Of a DNA stretch of 9,815 nucleotides, positions 6,801 through 9,815 are shown one piece after another. Source of the DNA: Candidatus Poseidoniaceae archaeon (GTDB taxonomy: Archaea > Thermoplasmatota > Poseidoniia > Poseidoniales > Poseidoniaceae); NCBI GenBank assembly GCA_022451835.1, contig JAKUNX010000062.1:1-9815 (forward strand), written 5' to 3'. A program made the position numbers and the translations under genes. Within the stretch, counting starts at the first letter, position 1. Each line of letters begins with the position of its first letter. The notes below the pieces were generated by a model. That model was not told the origin of the DNA, made no database searches, and saw only the letters and a program-made list of their open reading frames with translations.

Positions 6801-7975
6801 GAGGGAGTAATAGCACAAGCTTTTCCGGGACGTTCAATTTTCATTTGGGTTCCGATTGTGATAAAATCATCCATTGCTAGCATACAAGCAGGATTGACCG
6901 AAGCAGCAGCAAGCCCAGAAGGTCTTGATCTACCATATCTTAATCTAAATCCTCCAGGTTCTTGTGGAGCACCAAAGACCGGTCTGCCCGCAATAATATC
7001 ATTCATGAATTTAGTAATGGGCTCAATTAGCCGAGATTTGAATTTGACTTTTTCAGCATCGTCATCTTTCTTATCTTTTTCAGCAAATTTAGTGATAAAG
7101 TCCCACCCCGATATCTTCATTCTCTCGGTATGTTTCCGAATTTTTGGTGCTTTCAAACACATACCTTCACCAATTACTAATAGAACACCACCTCTAATTC
7201 TGGCTTCGTCAATATTTCTCACATTACCGTAACCAGCACACTCGATTCTTTCAGTGGACTCGCCATTGATCATCACCGGGCATGCCCTAACAATTTCATC
7301 GATTTCTTCAGGGCTCGGACGATATTGTAGGTTGCCTCGATACAAGCCGAACTCTTCTTTGACACGTTCTACTTCAGGAGTCGTAGGTTGATATCTCCCA
7401 ACATTTAACTCGATTCTTATCATATCTGCAATCAATACAGCAAGGGCTTGGGCAGTACCTCCTGCAGCTCGTATCGGTCCTGCAAAATGGACAGATACGA
7501 ACTGAGAACCATCGAGATTATTCAACAAACGAACTTCACTAATTCCTTCAAGAGGGGCAACTAGAACAGCTTCGGTAAGAATTGCCAGTCCAACTCGTAA
7601 ACCAACATCTATTGCAGTAACCAAATCGTGTCCTTGGTCACGAAAACCACGGGCAACCGATTGAGCCATCAGCATTGAAGTCGTTTCACGGTCATACTTA
7701 GCGAGCATTTTACGAATATCGTCTGCAACTTCGTATTCTCCAAGATATTCTACGAGCAATTTTTCGGTTCTACCTGCAAGGTCAGCAGCTCTTGGTATTT
7801 CGACAAATGGCTTGTAGTCAAGGTTTTTTCCTCTTGCTATTTCAGCAATACGATACGCATCATCGGTTTTTTCATCCATCCATTGCTGATAACTGTTCAT
7901 CTCGTTTTCAAGTCTTGAAATATCTAAACCATCGCTTGGATTAAGGTCGAATTTCGCATTGACCGTATCCGACAT
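3887..7975 (-). CDS. polC: DNA polymerase D large (catalytic) subunit DP2
   Basis: The 1362-residue polymerase subunit of the archaeal replicative DNA polymerase D, which works with the proofreading subunit DP1 (not in this window) and PCNA. Landmarks in order: N-terminal DP2 region with VEIPRAADLAGR (about 58-69) and FAGPIRAAGGTAQAL (164-178); RMGRPEK (799-805); a Cys cluster (C849, C852, C861, C878); KRRNCDGDED (1088-1097), whose aspartates form the catalytic site; MDAPLVLTTRLNP; and a C-terminal zinc module starting C1260-x2-C1263. The last residues, QMSLADFL, resemble a PCNA-interacting (PIP) motif. A Glu/Lys-rich helical stretch (about 686-735) is likely coiled coil. No intein interrupts the catalytic motif. 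I chose the ATG at 7975; the frame stays open to a GTG at 8050, but the extra 25 residues look unlike the family. M26 of this start (7900) is an alternative nearer the usual DP2 N-terminus. The fourth cysteine of the C-terminal zinc module is displaced by an insertion. Confidence 0.97.
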   Translation of the reverse strand: MSDTVNAKFDLNPSDGLDISRLENEMNSYQQWMDEKTDDAYRIAEIARGKNLDYKPFVEIPRAADLAGRTEKLLVEYLGEYEVADDIRKMLAKYDRETTSMLMAQSVARGFRDQGHDLVTAIDVGLRVGLAILTEAVLVAPLEGISEVRLLNNLDGSQFVSVHFAGPIRAAGGTAQALAVLIADMIRIELNVGRYQPTTPEVERVKEEFGLYRGNLQYRPSPEEIDEIVRACPVMINGESTERIECAGYGNVRNIDEARIRGGVLLVIGEGMCLKAPKIRKHTERMKISGWDFITKFAEKDKKDDDAEKVKFKSRLIEPITKFMNDIIAGRPVFGAPQEPGGFRLRYGRSRPSGLAAASVNPACMLAMDDFITIGTQMKIERPGKACAITPSSNTDGPWVVLRDGTFTRCDTIESFNAVKDDIGAIWDNGEIVIGYGEFMENNKNLVPAGYSMDWWASDLIEELSSPELVAKFCSIMGLVRKDCPTGVPGLSKEQFPDADLRFNVRRQWHRFLVTQQPNWQQAKEIAEKFKTSLTPSHNPWFLDLPIEWVPELIELLKQATIENLKQDSNQNLMPKREEKCLRIKDGVINWKSEIMLEMAPTEISLGNIKQAPGPSFSVNDFIFDDKLSALWTLQQHGLAKGSALILGLAHHHDGDDLVITSGWSAMMEAFGFSIEDDGPIMIVDSKKIFEDRIAKLKNAESILAKEESRLEELEKERAIQRISAETNARQMGKSIAETDEIGRIAAANIPDEGPKDAKKFLAAQIDRDDHRVDGVLPIIKKISKLRWHHSAPVRIGCRMGRPEKSAPRIMNPMAHTLFPIELNGGNQRLLTNAADKQDIRIQLGLRTCITCGKKSPMLSCHHRKIDEYGESKVGEKCGGRTEFKTELESNRRRRGEITTVPIASMIEDAMINLGLERLPNNIKCMKKIASKNQTPEALEKGMLRAKYDIPVFRDGTVRFDMSDVPVTHFKPKEIDVSWKRLVNLGYTHDYLGNELASDDQMLELYPQDFIVAKNAADYFVRTAKFIDELLTRYYGLEPYYNVSGAEDLVGHLICALAPHTSGGVLSRIIGWADCSGGYAHPLFHASKRRNCDGDEDAIMLLMDGLLNFSREILPANRGGQMDAPLVLTTRLNPTEVDKEALNVDSGWYYERDFYEATQDSPHPKDIANRVDFVERRLGSVAAVRGYGFTHDCESISAGPALSAYKTLDTMIDKMNGQLDLGHILRAVDVRKVASSVIRSHFLPDLRGNLNAFARQKVRCLKCGHSYRRMPISGKCIQQSKASNAGFGSLGITKSSGDLCNGNLALTVSEGAVRKYIKVTQHVMEKYGVDTYTKQNVEWLANSTDSLFQNDRARQMSLADFL

Positions 7976-8120
7976 AGCTCTCACTATTCGACAAGAAAGC
8001 CGGCCGCTTATCAAAAATTGCCCAAATGTTGTGCTGGAAAAACAAATCACGGGTATTTTTGTTAATTAATTGGTAAATTGGCAAGGAAAGTTGATTATCC
8101 ATTTTGCTAACCAACCACAG
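7976..8120. promoter_or_regulatory. Divergent promoter region between DP2 and pyrE
   Basis: The 145-bp gap separates two divergently transcribed genes and must hold both promoters unless they start further upstream. On the minus strand, a T-rich/TATA-like stretch (complement of about 8009-8019, TTTTTGATAA) sits about 35-44 bp before the DP2 ATG. On the plus strand, TTAATTAA (8062-8069) or TAAATT (8074-8079) lies about 42-59 bp before the pyrE ATG, implying a leader of roughly 20-30 nt. Neither start codon has a clear Shine-Dalgarno sequence. No further gene, RNA or strong hairpin was recognised. Box assignments are tentative. Confidence 0.45.
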
Positions 8121-8720
8121 ATGAGCACGCCACAATCAATACGAAGTCATCCAAAATGGACAAGACTTGTTGATTTGGTAAGAGAATTAGCCTTCATAGA
8201 TGGCGGTAGCGATACTGCATTTACATTGGCTAGCGGCCGACAATCCCGCTGGTTTTTTGATACAAAACCAGTGATGATGCACCCAGAGTCTAGTCATTTG
8301 ATTGGTGAAATGCTCAATCTCCGAATGGACGAATTAGGTGCAGATTTTGTTGGAGGTTTAGAATTGGGTGCGGTTCCATTGACCGCGATTGCAGTCACGA
8401 TGTCTTCCAAAGACTCGCCAAGAAGGGGTTTTATGGTTCGTAAGGAGCCTAAAGGCAGAGGCGGACGCAAGACTAACAATCCACCAGGTATAGAAGGTTC
8501 ATCATTGTCTGAAGGTGGAAAAATTGTCATCGTTGAAGATGTCACCACTACTGGTGGTTCTGCCATTAAGGCGGTCGAAAGAATACACAATGACACTAAT
8601 TGCGAAGTCATTGCAGTAATTAGCATAGTAGATCGCCAAGAAGGAGCGGTAGAGTCATTTGCTGCGGCAGGAATAAAGTTTGAGAGTATAATGAACAGAA
8701 GCGATGTTGCTGAACTTTGA
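8121..8720 (+). CDS. pyrE: Orotate phosphoribosyltransferase
   Basis: A 199-residue enzyme that joins orotate to PRPP, giving orotidine 5'-monophosphate, the fifth step of de novo pyrimidine synthesis; it normally works as a cytoplasmic homodimer. The type I PRPP-binding loop is IVIVEDVTTTGGS (135-147), with the acidic pair E139-D140. FTLASGRQSRWFFD (34-47) is the orotate/PRPP region near the N-terminus, GGLELGAVPL (78-87) matches the family's GxxxGAxPL segment, and MVRKEPKGRG (105-114) is the mobile catalytic loop. Length is normal for a stand-alone OPRT, with no fused OMP decarboxylase. The frame extends up to a TTG at 8070, but the extra 17 residues (MVNWQGKL...) do not look conserved and the ATG at 8121 gives a typical N-terminus. 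It is followed 8 bp later by a methyltransferase gene, probably in the same transcript. Confidence 0.95.
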   Translation: MSTPQSIRSHPKWTRLVDLVRELAFIDGGSDTAFTLASGRQSRWFFDTKPVMMHPESSHLIGEMLNLRMDELGADFVGGLELGAVPLTAIAVTMSSKDSPRRGFMVRKEPKGRGGRKTNNPPGIEGSSLSEGGKIVIVEDVTTTGGSAIKAVERIHNDTNCEVIAVISIVDRQEGAVESFAAAGIKFESIMNRSDVAEL

Positions 8721-8723
8721 GGG
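8719..8723 (+). promoter_or_regulatory. Shine-Dalgarno-like site of the methyltransferase gene
   Basis: GAGGG overlaps the pyrE stop codon and lies 5 bp before the ATG at 8729; the extended GAGGGATCA resembles the archaeal anti-SD complement GGAGGTGATC. An SD here but not at the other starts fits an internal operon gene translated from a polycistronic mRNA, whereas first genes appear leaderless. Confidence 0.5.
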
Positions 8724-8728
8724 ATCAT

Positions 8729-9815
8729 ATGCCTCGGATAATTAATCCTCTATCCGAGCCGAGTACGGGATTGTTTGAAAATAATCCAGATAAGACCTCA
8801 ATCGAAAAATTCAAATTTTTTCATGCTGATGAAGGAAAACCTCTAGCAACACCTTGGCAAGTTGCACTGTCAAGAGCAATTATGTTACGAGATTACCAAT
8901 TGCCAGAAGGAATAATTCTAGATTGTGCATGCGGTAGCGGAATCCAAATTTCAGCATATTCAGAAATTTTGAAGCGTCCAATAGTTGGCATTGAGTTGAA
9001 TGAAAATCGAGCACGAGCAAGCGCGGTAAATTTTCGTACAGTGTTCACTGAGCGAGGTGACAGTTCACTAAATCGATTACAGGACAGTATTTTTTTAGTA
9101 GGCGATGGACGAGATGGGGCAGAAATAATGTCCACCTTGGCTTCCGAAGGCCTACAAGAACAACAGGTAGCATTTCTTCATTTAGATCCAGCAAGGCCAC
9201 GCAACAGCCGTGCACACGCATTGTCAGAAATGGCACCTAGATTAGATGAGGTGTTTGCTGGTTGGAAACCATATCTTGCTGTAGGAAATTCTGGGCCAGC
9301 AATATTGCTAGACTTATCGCCTCGATTATCGTCAAATCAAATGCTCGAGGTTGAAGACTTAGTCGAGCAGTTTTGGCCTAATACAAATAAAACTTGGACT
9401 TGGACTTCTCGCGGCAGAGGGAGAGTAGATCGTCTCGCTCTATGGTTGGGCCCAATCGCTGAACAAAACAAAATTCGTCGATTTGTTAGAATACCTCCAG
9501 ACCCGACCCACCCTCCATTCATTATGTTGGGTGGAGCGCCAATTGCAGAAAACGATGAGGCTACTAAGGAACCGCATGTCTCGGCTCAAAGAAATAATTA
9601 TGCTTCGATAATTGACTCCGCATTAGTTGAATCAGGTTTGGCTGATGATTGGCTTGAAACATTATCATTTGGCACCGATTATACTTGGGCAGAAACAAAA
9701 GGCAGAAGGCCAGTAATTTATCATTCTACACCGATTGGAAATAACCCAAGTGAAGTAGGCAATTTAGTTGTTACATCGGGTCGAATAATCGATTTGATAA
9801 ATCTTGAATTAACTG
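8729..9815 (+). CDS. Class I SAM-dependent methyltransferase, THUMP-like/DPAR type (3' partial)
   Basis: The frame is open from the ATG at 8729 to the last base, giving 362 residues with no stop. It has a Rossmann-fold methyltransferase core: motif I ILDCACGSG (63-71), acidic residue E89 at the end of strand two (VGIELNENRA), D126 in VGDGRD, and motif IV LDPARPRNSRAH (152-163). LDPAR in place of the DPPY or NPPY of base N-methyltransferases, followed by MAPRLDEVF and ILLDLSPRL, recalls methyltransferases that carry a THUMP-like C-terminal domain, whose equivalents read roughly DPARR, P-x-L and K-L-S-P. The segment after about residue 225 would be that C-terminal domain. The substrate is not known to me; RNA is a reasonable guess only. 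Coupling to pyrE is by position (8-bp gap, SD over the pyrE stop). The class I methyltransferase call is firm; the subfamily is moderate. Confidence 0.8.
   Translation, partial: MPRIINPLSEPSTGLFENNPDKTSIEKFKFFHADEGKPLATPWQVALSRAIMLRDYQLPEGIILDCACGSGIQISAYSEILKRPIVGIELNENRARASAVNFRTVFTERGDSSLNRLQDSIFLVGDGRDGAEIMSTLASEGLQEQQVAFLHLDPARPRNSRAHALSEMAPRLDEVFAGWKPYLAVGNSGPAILLDLSPRLSSNQMLEVEDLVEQFWPNTNKTWTWTSRGRGRVDRLALWLGPIAEQNKIRRFVRIPPDPTHPPFIMLGGAPIAENDEATKEPHVSAQRNNYASIIDSALVESGLADDWLETLSFGTDYTWAETKGRRPVIYHSTPIGNNPSEVGNLVVTSGRIIDLINLELT

Noticed and set aside
6207..7232. Plus-strand open frames of 154 and 168 residues opposite DP2
   Set aside because: They lie wholly antisense to well-conserved DP2 coding sequence and show no recognisable motif.
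8050..8050. A start for DP2 at the GTG at 8050, 25 residues upstream of the chosen ATG
   Set aside because: The added residues (MICFSSTTFGQF...) do not resemble DP2 N-termini, and the extension would consume most of the intergenic region needed for the promoter.
8062..8071. TTAATTAATT in the DP2-pyrE gap as a second binding site for the fumarase ribbon-helix-helix domain
   Set aside because: It shares only the A/T-only core AATTAATT with the fumarase palindrome and lacks the outer arms; chance or a TATA box explains it as well.
8070..8072. A TTG start for pyrE at 8070
   Set aside because: The ATG at 8121 gives a normal OPRT length and N-terminus; the extra 17 residues lie in the likely promoter or leader.
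8294..8728. Minus-strand open frame of 144 residues opposite pyrE
   Set aside because: It is antisense to the catalytic loop and PRPP motif of pyrE, and its composition is that of a shadow frame.
1..9815. Mobile elements, CRISPR arrays, tRNA or rRNA genes, toxin-antitoxin pairs
   Set aside because: Coding density is near complete with recognised housekeeping genes, and the gaps are 42, 3, 34, 0, 145 and 8 bp. No spaced repeats, transposase motifs or cloverleaf-like sequences were seen. The ribbon-helix-helix domain is in frame with fumarase rather than being a free antitoxin.

Overview
The window most likely comes from a planktonic euryarchaeon, and Marine Group II (Candidatus Poseidoniales) is my best guess. 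The firm anchor is a complete large subunit of the D-family DNA polymerase (DP2), a replication protein of Euryarchaeota and a few other archaeal lineages, absent from bacteria. Supporting signs are a calcium-binding thrombospondin type 3-like surface protein with a C-terminal membrane anchor, start codons mostly without Shine-Dalgarno sequences (suggesting leaderless mRNAs), TATA-like boxes, and moderately A+T-rich DNA. The group assignment is inference; the archaeal assignment is strong.

Layout. (1) 1-2259, plus strand: the 3' end of a surface-protein gene, a cyclophilin-type prolyl isomerase and an isoaspartyl peptidase/L-asparaginase. The last two are only 3 bp apart and probably co-transcribed. 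(2) 2260-2293: a short, very A+T-rich promoter holding a perfect 18-bp palindrome. (3) 2294-3886, plus strand: a class II fumarase with a 65-residue N-terminal extension whose first part looks like a ribbon-helix-helix DNA-binding domain. (4) 3887-7975, minus strand: DP2, convergent with fumarase, the two stop codons abutting with no spacer. (5) 7976-8120: a divergent promoter region. (6) 8121-8720, plus strand: orotate phosphoribosyltransferase (pyrE), followed 8 bp later by a class I methyltransferase of the 'DPAR' (THUMP-like) type that runs off the window at 9815.

Function. The genes are mostly housekeeping: protein folding and repair, the TCA cycle, DNA replication, pyrimidine synthesis, and probably RNA or other methylation. 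There is no sign of a mobile element, CRISPR array, toxin-antitoxin pair or phage gene, and no tRNA or rRNA gene was recognised. The most unusual item is the putative DNA-binding domain fused to a catalytically intact fumarase, next to a perfect palindrome in that gene's own promoter. This suggests, but does not prove, a self-regulating ('trigger') enzyme.
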